DNA from: Arthrobacter sulfonylureivorans
GTDB taxonomy: Bacteria; Actinomycetota; Actinomycetes; Actinomycetales; Micrococcaceae
Direction: 5' to 3'
Assembly: GCA_004000035.1 (NCBI GenBank)
Contig: RJAE01000018.1
Coordinates: 1-53,759, forward strand
Length of the DNA: 53,759 nucleotides
Part shown: positions 9,316 through 16,433 of the stretch, piece by piece
Position numbering within the stretch: the first letter of the stretch is position 1
Layout: every line of letters begins with the position of its first letter
The notes under the pieces: generated by a model
Seen by the model: the letters and a program-made list of their open reading frames with translations, nothing else
Database searches by the model: none
What the model was told of the DNA's origin: nothing
Position numbers and translations under genes: made by a program

Positions 9316-10760
9316 TTGGCGGCTCCTGTCTCAACGGTTTCGCCGGCGCCGGGGCGGGCCGACGGGAGGGCGCACGCGGCGCCGTCGTACTTCGGGGATG
9401 CAAACGAGGCGGCGTCGAAGCCGTCCGTCTCCGGGCCGGTCCCCACGCGCTCGCTGGCGCTCGCTTGGTCGACCACCGAGGTGGCAAGAGACAGCGCCTG
9501 GTCCAGGTCCCAGAGGATATCGTCCACGTCTTCCAGCCCCACGGAGATGCGGATCAGGTCTTCGGGCACGCCGGCGGCCACCAACTGGTCGGCGGTGAGC
9601 TGCTGGTGCGTGGTCGATCCCGGGTGCAGCACCAGGGTACGGGCGTCGCCAATGTTGGCCAGGTGGCTGGCCAGCTGCAGCGATTCGATGAACTTCTGGC
9701 CCGCCACCCGGCCGCCCTTGACGCCGAAACTGAACACCGAGCCCACGCCCTTGGGCAGGTAATGCCGGCCACGCTCGTAGTGCGGGTGCGCCGGCAGGCC
9801 GGCGTAGCTGACCCACGAGACGCGCTCGTCGGCCTCCAGCCACTCGGCCACCTTGCGGGCGTTGGCCAGGTGCTCGTCCATCCGCTGCGCCAGCGTTTCC
9901 ACGCCCTGCAGCAGCTGGAACGCGGACTGCGCGGACAGCGACGGTCCGATGTCGCGCAGCTGCTCGGAGCGCAGCTTGGTGAGGAAGCCGTACTCGCCGA
10001 AGTTGCCCCACCAGGACACATTGCCGTAGCTGGCCACTGGTTCGGTCATCTGCGGGAACTTGCCATTGCCCCAGTTGAAACGCCCGGATTCGACGACGAC
10101 GCCGCCCAGCGTGGTGCCGTGCCCGCCCAGGAACTTGGTGGCGGAGTGGATCACAATGTCCGCGCCGTGCTCGATCGGCCGGATCAGGTAGGGAGTGCTC
10201 AAGGTGGCGTCCACCACCAGGGGGAGGCCGGCGTCGTGCGCCACCGCGGCAAGGCCTGCCAGATCGGCGATGTCGCCGGACGGGTTGGCCACGATCTCGG
10301 TGTAGACCGCCTTGGTGTTCTCGCGGATGGCCGCGGCGAAGTCGGCCGGGTCGGTGGAGTCAACGAACGTGGTCTCCACACCGAACCGGCGCAGCGTCAC
10401 GTCCAGCTGGGTGATGGTGCCGCCGTAGAGCTTGGACGAGGCCACTATGTGGTCGCCCGCGCCGGCCAGCGCCGCGAAGGTGATGAACTCGGCGGCCATG
10501 CCCGACGACGTGGCCACCGCGCCGATGCCGCCCTCAAGCGAGGCAATGCGCTCCTCGAATGCGGCCACCGTGGGGTTGCCGATGCGGGAGTAGATGTTGC
10601 CGTACTTCTGCAGCGCGAAAAGGTTCGCGGCGTCGTCGGTGTCCTTGAACACGAACGACGTGCTCTGGTAGATCGGCACGGCCCGCGCGCCGTGCTCGGC
10701 GTCGGGCGTGCCGCCGGCGTGCAGGGCACGGGTGCGGAAACCGAATGTGCGTTCAGCCAT
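9312..10760 (-). CDS. metY: O-acetylhomoserine sulfhydrylase
   Basis: A 482-residue Cys/Met-metabolism PLP enzyme that makes homocysteine and acetate from O-acetylhomoserine and sulfide in the cytoplasm. The PLP lysine is K209 in [10 protein letters not shown], and [17 protein letters not shown] and [10 protein letters not shown] are family signatures. ATG 10760 has AAGGAG eight bases upstream. The catalytic fold ends near [18 protein letters not shown]. About 50 further residues follow, and they contain a 36-bp dispersed repeat read in frame as [11 protein letters not shown], so the tail is probably acquired. A SAM-I riboswitch and a promoter precede the gene, and a coupled CoA-binding gene follows. 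Confidence 0.93.
   Translation of the reverse strand: MAERTFGFRTRALHAGGTPDAEHGARAVPIYQSTSFVFKDTDDAANLFALQKYGNIYSRIGNPTVAAFEERIASLEGGIGAVATSSGMAAEFITFAALAGAGDHIVASSKLYGGTITQLDVTLRRFGVETTFVDSTDPADFAAAIRENTKAVYTEIVANPSGDIADLAGLAAVAHDAGLPLVVDATLSTPYLIRPIEHGADIVIHSATKFLGGHGTTLGGVVVESGRFNWGNGKFPQMTEPVASYGNVSWWGNFGEYGFLTKLRSEQLRDIGPSLSAQSAFQLLQGVETLAQRMDEHLANARKVAEWLEADERVSWVSYAGLPAHPHYERGRHYLPKGVGSVFSFGVKGGRVAGQKFIESLQLASHLANIGDARTLVLHPGSTTHQQLTADQLVAAGVPEDLIRISVGLEDVDDILWDLDQALSLATSVVDQASASERVGTGPETDGFDAASFASPKYDGAACALPSARPGAGETVETGAAK
9438..9478 (+). repeat. Dispersed GTCGACCACC repeat, copy inside metY
   Basis: Bases 9443-9478 are identical over 36 bp to the reverse complement of 11047-11082. 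The copy is read in the metY frame, close to its 3' end. A third, shorter member with the same outer motifs is at 37337-37376. Confidence 0.8.
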
Positions 10761-10862
10761 CAGGCAGCTCCTTAAAAACTTAGGTTCCCGAGGCAATGAC
10801 GGTCCTGGCGGCGCGCCCGGATGCGGGGGCGCCATCCGGATCAAAGATTGCTTGCGCTCTCT

Positions 10863-10949
10863 CCATCGCTTCTGGCGGTAGCACCTTTCCGGTTGGCCGG
10901 ATGGTTGCTGCGGTGTCAAAGAGCCAGATCTCTCAACCGCTCGGGATGG
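10863..10949 (-). ncRNA. SAM-I (S-box) riboswitch of metY
   Basis: On the minus strand the leader contains the S-box core: P1 strand CCATC, GAGCGG...GAGAGATCTGGCT, TTTGACACCGCAGCAACC, GGTGCTACCGCCAG and the closing P1 strand GATGG. This matches the SAM-I consensus, which lowers expression when S-adenosylmethionine is plentiful. The metY start is about 100 bases further on. A CCGGATG/CATCCGG hairpin (10817-10839) in that spacer may be part of the expression platform, but it has no T-run. Confidence 0.9.
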
Positions 10950-10957
10950 TCCCGTCC

Positions 10958-10986
10958 ATTCTCGCAACTTCCGCCGTAGCCGCCAA
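10958..10986 (-). promoter_or_regulatory. Candidate promoter of the metY operon
   Basis: TTGGCG (10981-10986) and GAGAAT (10958-10963) are separated by 17 bases on the minus strand. The expected start point lies a few bases before the 5' strand of the riboswitch P1 helix. Confidence 0.6.
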
Positions 10987-11046
10987 AATTGTTGAGCCGC
11001 GTTGCGTCTTGCCTTGAATTCCCAGTACGACGGCGGTGCGAGCATC

Positions 11047-11088
11047 CGGTGGTCGACCAAGCGAGCGCCAGCGAGCGCGTGGAGACCC
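11047..11088 (-). repeat. Dispersed GTCGACCACC repeat, intergenic copy
   Basis: Read on the minus strand it starts GGGTCTCCACGCG and ends TTGGTCGACCACCG. It is inverted relative to the copy in the metY tail, 1.6 kb away. Confidence 0.8.
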
Positions 11089-11095
11089 GCGGGGG

Positions 11096-11188
11096 TTCGC
11101 AGACTCCCCGGCACGGGGCCGGGTGCTTCGCAGACTCCCCGGCACGGGCCGGGTGGGTTGGCAGACTTCCCGGCACGGGCCCGGTCAG
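11096..11188 (+). repeat. Three 31-bp tandem repeats before malQ
   Basis: Three copies (11096-11126, 11127-11157, 11158-11188) share the form TTCGCAGACTCCCCGGCACG followed by GGCCGGGT. The third has several changes. The array ends six bases before the malQ -10 box, so it occupies the place of the -35 region and any operator. Confidence 0.85.
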
Positions 11189-11194
11189 TTCCCG

Positions 11195-11200
11195 TAGATT
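11195..11200 (+). promoter_or_regulatory. -10 box TAGATT of leaderless malQ
   Basis: TAGATT is six bases upstream of the malQ ATG, and no ribosome binding site is present. The -35 region falls inside the 31-bp tandem array. Confidence 0.6.
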
Positions 11201-11206
11201 GGGTCC

Positions 11207-13402
11207 ATGGCTGAGCTCACGGCGCTGCAGCGCCTCGCACGGGAACACGGCGTCGGCACTACTTTCCGCGGTTGGGACGGCACTGAGCAAGCGGTCGGCC
11301 CGGCAACGCTGGTTGCTGTCCTCACCGCGCTGGGTGTCCCCTGCGAGACCGACGACGATGTCACCGTCTCCCTCCGGGCCGCGGAACTCGCGCCGTTGCA
11401 GCGCACGCTGCCGCCCGCCGTCGTCGTCCGTCAAGGAGACGCCGCTGAGGTGCCGGTCAATGTGAGCCCGGGTGCCCGCCCCCGGGTGCAGATCGTGTTG
11501 GAGGACGGGTCGCGGCGGGAGGTCGAGGTGGTGGTCGGCGGGCCGCACGAGGCAGTGGGTGTTCCGCGTGATCGCCTCGCCGCGGTGGTGCCGGCCGACC
11601 TCCCGCTGGGCTGGCACAGACTCGAGGTGACCGAGGCCGGAGCCGACCAGGCTCCAACCGGCCAGGCCGGAGCCGGCCGGACCGCAACCGACCGGCCCCG
11701 AACCGGGCGTCTCACCAGCCATCCCCCGGCGACGCCCGGCAGCCATCCCCCGGCGACGCCCGGCAGCCAGGCGCAGTGCGCGCTGGTGGTCACCCCGCAA
11801 CGGCTCACCACCGCCGATCGGCTTGACCGAAGCTGGGGCTTGATGGCGCAGCTGTACTCGGTGCGCTCGCGGTCGTCCTGGGGCATCGGCGATCTTGACG
11901 ACCTGGCCGTGCTGGCCGAAACGGCTGCCGCCAAGGGCGCCGGGTTCGTCCTGATCAACCCGCTGCACGCGGCACAGCCCAAGCCGCCGGTGGAGCCCTC
12001 GCCCTACCTGCCCGCAACGCGCCGCTTCGTCAACCCGATCTACCTGCGGGTCGAGGACGTGCCTGAAGCCCGTGACATCCCGCTGCGGAACGATTTCCAC
12101 AACGCGAACCTAGACGCCGGCATCCTGGACCGTGATCCCGTTTTCGCGGCCAAACTACAGGCGCTGGAGGCGGTCTTCGCGGTACCTCGGTCCGCGGAAC
12201 GGCAGCAGCAGTTCGACGCCTTCCGTGCTCAAGAAGGCGAGGGGCTGGAGCGTTTTGCCCTGTGGTGTGCGCTCGCCGAAACCCTTCCGCCCGGCGCTCC
12301 CGAGTGGTCGGATCCGGAGTTCATCGAATCGCAGCGCAGTGCGCTCAAGGACCGGGTCGAGTTTCACGAGTGGCTGCAGTGGCTGTGCGACGAGCAGCTT
12401 GAGGCCGCGCAGCGCCGCGCCCTCGATGCGGGAATGAACCTCGGGATAGTGCATGACCTCGCGGTCGGCGTCCATCCTGCCGGCGCCGATGCCTGGAGTT
12501 TGCAGGAGGTGCTGGCCGCCGGCATCTCGGTGGGCGCGCCGCCGGACATGTTCAACCAGCAGGGCCAAAACTGGTCCCAGCCCCCGTGGCATCCCGAACG
12601 CCTTGCCGAGTCCGGCTATGCCGCCTACCGGGACATGCTGCGGACCATCTTGCGCCACGCCGGCGGCATCCGGGTGGACCACATCCTCGGGCTGTTCCGG
12701 CTCTGGTGGATCCCCGTCGGTGGCCCGCCCGGCGAAGGCGCCTACGTGTACTACGACCACGAGGCCCTGATCGGCATCCTCGCCCTAGAAGCCGAACGGG
12801 CCGGCGTCGTGGTGATCGGCGAGGACCTCGGGGTCTTCGAGCCCGGTGTGCAGGACTATCTGGCCGAGCGCGGCATCCTGGGCACCTCCATCCTCTGGTT
12901 CGAGTACGACGGCGCCACGCCCCGGCCGCCGGAGAGCTACCGCCGCTCCTGCCTCACCAGCGTCACCACCCACGACCTTCCGCCCACCGCCGGATACCTT
13001 GCCGGCGAGCACGTGGACCTGCGCGACTCGCTGGGCCTGCTGAACCGGCCGGTGGAGGAGGAGCGCACCCTGGATCAGGCAGCCCAGGAGTCGGTGCTTT
13101 CCCTGGTGCGTTCGCGGGTTCCGGCTGCTTCACAGCACGACGACGGCGCAGGCACCTCCGGCGAGCAGCGCACCATTGAGGCGCTGCACGCGTTCATCGC
13201 GCAGACCCCCTCGGTGCTGCTGGGGGTTGCCCTGACCGACGTCGTGGGGGAGCGGCGGACCCAGAACCAGCCGGGCACCGCGGACGAATACCCTAACTGG
13301 CGGATCCCGCTGGCCGGCCCGGACGGGGAAGCCATCCTGCTCGAGGACCTGGCCGCCAACGAGCGCTTCGACTCGCTGGTGCGTGCGTTGCGGGAGCGGT
13401 AG
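11207..13402 (+). CDS. malQ: 4-alpha-glucanotransferase (amylomaltase)
   Basis: A 731-residue GH77 enzyme that transfers alpha-1,4-glucan segments between maltooligosaccharides in the cytoplasm. The catalytic nucleophile is the Asp of GIRVDHILGLFRLWWIP (about 489), the acid is the Glu of VVIGEDLG (about 537) and the third acidic residue is in TTHDLPP (about 587). The N-terminal 200 residues are the actinobacterial extension. Within it, residues about 150-190 are a low-complexity Gly/Arg/Pro/Thr linker that includes a perfect 24-bp tandem duplication (PATPGSHP). The start is fixed by a -10 box six bases upstream. Confidence 0.93.
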   Translation: MAELTALQRLAREHGVGTTFRGWDGTEQAVGPATLVAVLTALGVPCETDDDVTVSLRAAELAPLQRTLPPAVVVRQGDAAEVPVNVSPGARPRVQIVLEDGSRREVEVVVGGPHEAVGVPRDRLAAVVPADLPLGWHRLEVTEAGADQAPTGQAGAGRTATDRPRTGRLTSHPPATPGSHPPATPGSQAQCALVVTPQRLTTADRLDRSWGLMAQLYSVRSRSSWGIGDLDDLAVLAETAAAKGAGFVLINPLHAAQPKPPVEPSPYLPATRRFVNPIYLRVEDVPEARDIPLRNDFHNANLDAGILDRDPVFAAKLQALEAVFAVPRSAERQQQFDAFRAQEGEGLERFALWCALAETLPPGAPEWSDPEFIESQRSALKDRVEFHEWLQWLCDEQLEAAQRRALDAGMNLGIVHDLAVGVHPAGADAWSLQEVLAAGISVGAPPDMFNQQGQNWSQPPWHPERLAESGYAAYRDMLRTILRHAGGIRVDHILGLFRLWWIPVGGPPGEGAYVYYDHEALIGILALEAERAGVVVIGEDLGVFEPGVQDYLAERGILGTSILWFEYDGATPRPPESYRRSCLTSVTTHDLPPTAGYLAGEHVDLRDSLGLLNRPVEEERTLDQAAQESVLSLVRSRVPAASQHDDGAGTSGEQRTIEALHAFIAQTPSVLLGVALTDVVGERRTQNQPGTADEYPNWRIPLAGPDGEAILLEDLAANERFDSLVRALRER
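11717..11764 (+). repeat. 24-bp tandem duplication inside malQ
   Basis: Two identical 24-bp units (11717-11740 and 11741-11764) keep the frame and encode a Pro/Thr/Gly/Ser/His linker. The flanking bases suggest the start of a third copy. Confidence 0.9.
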
Positions 13403-13476
13403 ACGGTCCCAGACGGGCAGCGCGGCAGTGGGTGCCGGACGCGTCTCCTACCGCGCGTTGTCCCCTTGAACCCCGC

Positions 13477-13525
13477 GCGTCGTCACAACCGGGCCAGCAG
13501 TGCCTCACCGGTTTCGGCACGCCGG
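13477..13525 (-). pseudogene. Detached gene tail identical in protein to the regulator C-terminus
   Basis: On the minus strand this encodes RRAETGEALLARL and a TGA stop, exactly the end of the regulator that finishes at 13664, 181 bp away. The DNA differs at four of 49 positions, and all four changes are synonymous. It therefore looks like the surviving end of an older, diverged coding copy and not a fresh duplication. Upstream of it the reading frame has no further similarity. Confidence 0.7.
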
Positions 13526-13550
13526 AGCGACGCTGCTGAACGTGACCGGT

Positions 13551-13640
13551 TGTCCATGTTCAGCGGGAACTGTCCATGTCTTGGAACGGCGTCTGGCGCT
13601 GACTAGGACAAACGCAAAAGCTTCCCGCAAAACATGGACA
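13551..13640. mobile_element. 90-bp MITE-like element, copy A
   Basis: The element has perfect 10-bp terminal inverted repeats (TGTCCATGTT and AACATGGACA). A second TGTCCATGT occurs 20 bp inside the left end, as expected for repeated transposase-binding sites. It is 80% identical (72 of 90) and of equal length to 16326-16415. It lies between the detached tail and the intact regulator gene. Confidence 0.65.
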
Positions 13641-13663
13641 GGCCGGGATCGTGGCCGGCGTCG

Positions 13664-14653
13664 TCACAGCCGGGCCAGCAGCGCCTCCCCGGTTTCGGCC
13701 CGCCGGTAGAACACCTCGCGGCCGGAACGCATGGTGGCCGCCAAACCGCTTTCGGACATCACCTTCAGATGCTCGTTGACCGTCCCGGCGGCGAGGTCCA
13801 AGCAGCGGGCGAGCTGCGTCGTCGTCATTGGCACGTCGAGTTGCGCCAGGATCTGCGCCCGGGTCTTGCCGAGCAGTCGGGCCACCGGGCTGTGCGTCGC
13901 CTCGCGGCTGGCTTCCCAGAGCCGGCCGACGCCGCGCGGTGCGTAGGTGAGCGTGGGCACGAACGGCCGGACGTTGAGCACCAACGTGTTGGGCCAAACG
14001 AAGGCGTTCGGCACCAGCAGCAGCCCGCCGCCGGGCTCGGGAACGTCGTCGGCCTCGCAGCCGCGCATGATTTCCAGGCCGGTGGGCGTGGGGCGCACGC
14101 TGGGGTGCAGGCTCTTGAAGACCTCGAGGATGCCATCGCGCGACAGTTGGGCCAGGCGGCTGTCGATATCCGCCAGCAGAAGGGAGCGCAGGCGCGGCCA
14201 CACGGGTTCGATGGCGGTGCTCCAGTACCACTCGAGGGCGGCGGTAATGCGCGGGATGCCGGCGTCGAAGTCCTCCGCGAGCCGCTGCAGTTCCTCGCGG
14301 GCGTAGTCGGCCGGACTCTGGCTGAGCAGGTGGGTGACGTCGCGCTGCCACACCCCGGGCGGCACACCGGCGACGGCGGAGAGGCCCTCGGCGAACGTGC
14401 CCTGGTACTTCGGCGTTGGGGTGATGGAGTCAGCCAGGAAGCCTTTCGGCGGAACCAGCGCGGTGAGCAGGCGCAGGTGGTCGCGGGCTTGCGGGTCGGC
14501 CGACTCGGCGATGCGGCGCTTGGTGGCCTCGATCCATGGGCGGTGGATGGGCGTGCCCACCTGCAGGGCGCGCAGGCTGGCGACAGTTTCGCCCAGCGGC
14601 GCCGCCTCGAACCGCACCTTGGTCAGGTCCTCGCTGCTGAGCGTAATGTGCAT
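13664..14653 (-). CDS. DUF5937 / ArsR-type winged-helix regulator
   Basis: A 329-residue actinobacterial regulator. Residues 1-150 match the DUF5937 layout (LSSEDLTKVRFEAAPLGE, then WIEATKRRIAE, and an LTALVPPKGFLAD block). The last 80 residues form an ArsR-like winged helix (TTTQLARCLDLAAGTVNEHL recognition region, then SGREVFYRRAETGEALL). Metal-binding cysteine motifs of classical ArsR are absent, so the signal is unknown. A -10 box TACGCT is six bases before the start codon. The nearest upstream gene on the other strand is a small hypothetical frame. Confidence 0.85.
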   Translation of the reverse strand: MHITLSSEDLTKVRFEAAPLGETVASLRALQVGTPIHRPWIEATKRRIAESADPQARDHLRLLTALVPPKGFLADSITPTPKYQGTFAEGLSAVAGVPPGVWQRDVTHLLSQSPADYAREELQRLAEDFDAGIPRITAALEWYWSTAIEPVWPRLRSLLLADIDSRLAQLSRDGILEVFKSLHPSVRPTPTGLEIMRGCEADDVPEPGGGLLLVPNAFVWPNTLVLNVRPFVPTLTYAPRGVGRLWEASREATHSPVARLLGKTRAQILAQLDVPMTTTQLARCLDLAAGTVNEHLKVMSESGLAATMRSGREVFYRRAETGEALLARL

Positions 14654-14970
14654 GGCAACAGCGTAAGGTCGCTGGGTGCGCCGGTCGAGGATTCGGGGTG
14701 GACCGAATCGGGGGGCACGACCGGAACGTGGAGACGGAGCGCGATTTTGAGTGCCGGCTGCCTAGCTGCGGGGGGCTGACCCAACCGCCATGGAGTGGGC
14801 CCAGCCCGGATCCCGCGGCCGCAGCCGTGGCGGGAGCGATGACCCGCGGTAGCCGCTCGTGCGGCGCTGGCCCCCGGGACCATTCTGCTCCAAGTGCTTT
14901 GCGGATTTATTCCCGATTCGGGTTCTGCCGAATCGTGGCTCTTGCATGCGAGTGCGCGGAATCTGAAGCC
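14654..14970. other. Intergenic region with regulator promoter, otherwise nothing recognised
   Basis: The left edge holds the minus-strand -10 box TACGCT (14660-14665), six bases before the regulator ATG. The rest contains no RNA gene, repeat or clear hairpin. AT content rises around 14895-14940, which could be the promoter of the small plus-strand frame that follows. Confidence 0.5.
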
Positions 14971-15291
14971 ATGACTACTTCAACGCATTCCCGACATCAC
15001 CGCGACATCGCTGACCGGACACACCGCTTCGGCCCGTCCTTCACCCCCTCATCCATCCAGCCGGCCACGGCAAGCGTTCGGTCGACCATTTCAGTGCCAG
15101 CTCGCGAGGCTGCCCGCCCTGGTGCCATCGGTGGTATCCGGCCCAGGGTAACTGCCCTGTTCCATGCTCTGGCGGCAACTGCTCGCAGGCTCAGCGCCTC
15201 GTGGCAAGCCGGCGCCGCCAAAGACGCCCTGATCGAGGAGCACCGCGACAAGGTCCGTTCGCAGATCCACCTCTTCGGCGGCCGCTACTGA
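14971..15291 (+). CDS. Hypothetical small protein
   Basis: An open frame of 106 codons. The N-terminal half is rich in His, Arg, Thr and Pro. The C-terminal half (RVTALFHALAATARRLSASW, then KDALIEEHRDKVRSQIHLFG) could form amphipathic helices. I do not recognise a family. There is only a poor ribosome binding site before ATG 14971, and codon use is less biased than in neighbours, so it may not be a gene. Confidence 0.35.
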   Translation: MTTSTHSRHHRDIADRTHRFGPSFTPSSIQPATASVRSTISVPAREAARPGAIGGIRPRVTALFHALAATARRLSASWQAGAAKDALIEEHRDKVRSQIHLFGGRY

Positions 15292-15442
15292 AGGCAAGGG
15301 TCTCTGGGGCGTCCTCATACAGGGCCGCACACCCGACCTCCCTTGGCTGAGTTGGCAGGGCCTGATCTGGCGACGTAGTTCGTTGTCCACAAGAATTGCG
15401 GCGATCTATCAGTCCGCGACCGCAGCCTCCATGCTCGTGAAT

Positions 15443-16270
15443 ATGGACGACGCAATAGCCGGTTACATTGAACGGCGCGGTGGAACACTCCAGACCAGCG
15501 AACTGGTCCGATGCGGCTATAGCCGAGTCCAGATCCAGGCAGCTATCAAGAATGGCGCGATCACCGTGCTCCGCCAAGGAGTCGTCGGGACGGAGAGCGC
15601 TGACGCCGAGCAACGCGTAGCGGTACTGACCAACGGACTGATCACCTGCATCTCGGCGGCTCAGGAACTCGGGCTCTGGACGATCAAAGACCCGGAGCAA
15701 TTGCACCTTTGGACGCTCCATAGCCGGCAGCCGGCGTCCACGATCAAGCACCGAGGAGACTTGGTGAGGCCGCACCGACCGGGGAATTACGTGAGCATCC
15801 TGGACTGCGTACTGCACGCCATCCGGTGCCGGCCTCGGCTGGAGGCGCTGGTCATAGCGGAATCGGCGGTGCGCCGGGGGGTCGTCAGCAAAGCCGAACT
15901 GCTGGAGTTACTTCCGGGCAAACGGAACGGTATTCGACGGGCAGTCGTTTTAGGGATCGGTGATGACGCGGATTCGCCGCTCGAGATTATCGCCCGCGAC
16001 CTGTTCCGGGCCGTCGGGCTGCGGGTGGAAACCCAGGTTCCGATTCCGGGGCTTGGTCGGGTGGACATAGTGGTGGAAGGCCGGATCATCATTGAGCTCG
16101 ACGGGTTCGACTTCCACTCGGACCGTGCGGCCTTCAAGAAAGACCGCAAAAGGAACAACGCCGGCATGCTGAGCGGGTTTCCCACTCTGCGGTATGTGTA
16201 CGAAGATCTAGTCTTCACGCCTCAGAACGTTGTCGCCGAGGTCATGACGATGCTGCGCCGGGTTGCCTGA
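15443..16270 (+). CDS. DUF559-type protein with AbiEi-like N-terminus
   Basis: A 275-residue protein of a family common in Arthrobacter-like genomes. Residues 1-60 resemble the AbiEi antitoxin-type winged helix (IERRGGTLQTSELVRCGYS). The C-terminal 100 residues resemble the DUF559/Vsr-like nuclease fold: PGLGRVDIVVEGRIIIELDG with conserved D and E, then FHSDRAAFKKDRKRNNAGML. No cognate toxin gene is adjacent, so a toxin-antitoxin role is not supported here. ATG 15443 is chosen because CATGCT, a weak -10, is seven bases upstream; 15431 is possible. A 90-bp MITE-like element follows 55 bp after the stop. A relative is at 41655-42590. Confidence 0.75.
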   Translation: MDDAIAGYIERRGGTLQTSELVRCGYSRVQIQAAIKNGAITVLRQGVVGTESADAEQRVAVLTNGLITCISAAQELGLWTIKDPEQLHLWTLHSRQPASTIKHRGDLVRPHRPGNYVSILDCVLHAIRCRPRLEALVIAESAVRRGVVSKAELLELLPGKRNGIRRAVVLGIGDDADSPLEIIARDLFRAVGLRVETQVPIPGLGRVDIVVEGRIIIELDGFDFHSDRAAFKKDRKRNNAGMLSGFPTLRYVYEDLVFTPQNVVAEVMTMLRRVA

Positions 16271-16325
16271 ACGCCAGAGGTTTTGCCTCCAGAACGTCAT
16301 GCAGGCGGCCACGCAGCCGGTCCGC

Positions 16326-16415
16326 TGTCCAAGTTCAGCAGGAACGGTCGATGTTTTGGAGCGGCATCTGGCGCTGACTAGGGAAAACGCTCAGCGGTCC
16401 GCCAAGACATGGACA
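16326..16415. mobile_element. 90-bp MITE-like element, copy B
   Basis: This is colinear over its whole length with 13551-13640, with 18 substitutions and no gaps. The terminal inverted repeats are imperfect here (TGTCCAAGTT and GACATGGACA). Both copies are open in the same frame and encode similar 30-residue peptides (GTV.VLER.LALTR), so the element may descend from coding DNA. Confidence 0.65.
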
Positions 16416-16433
16416 GCCCGGCTGGTGAAGCCC

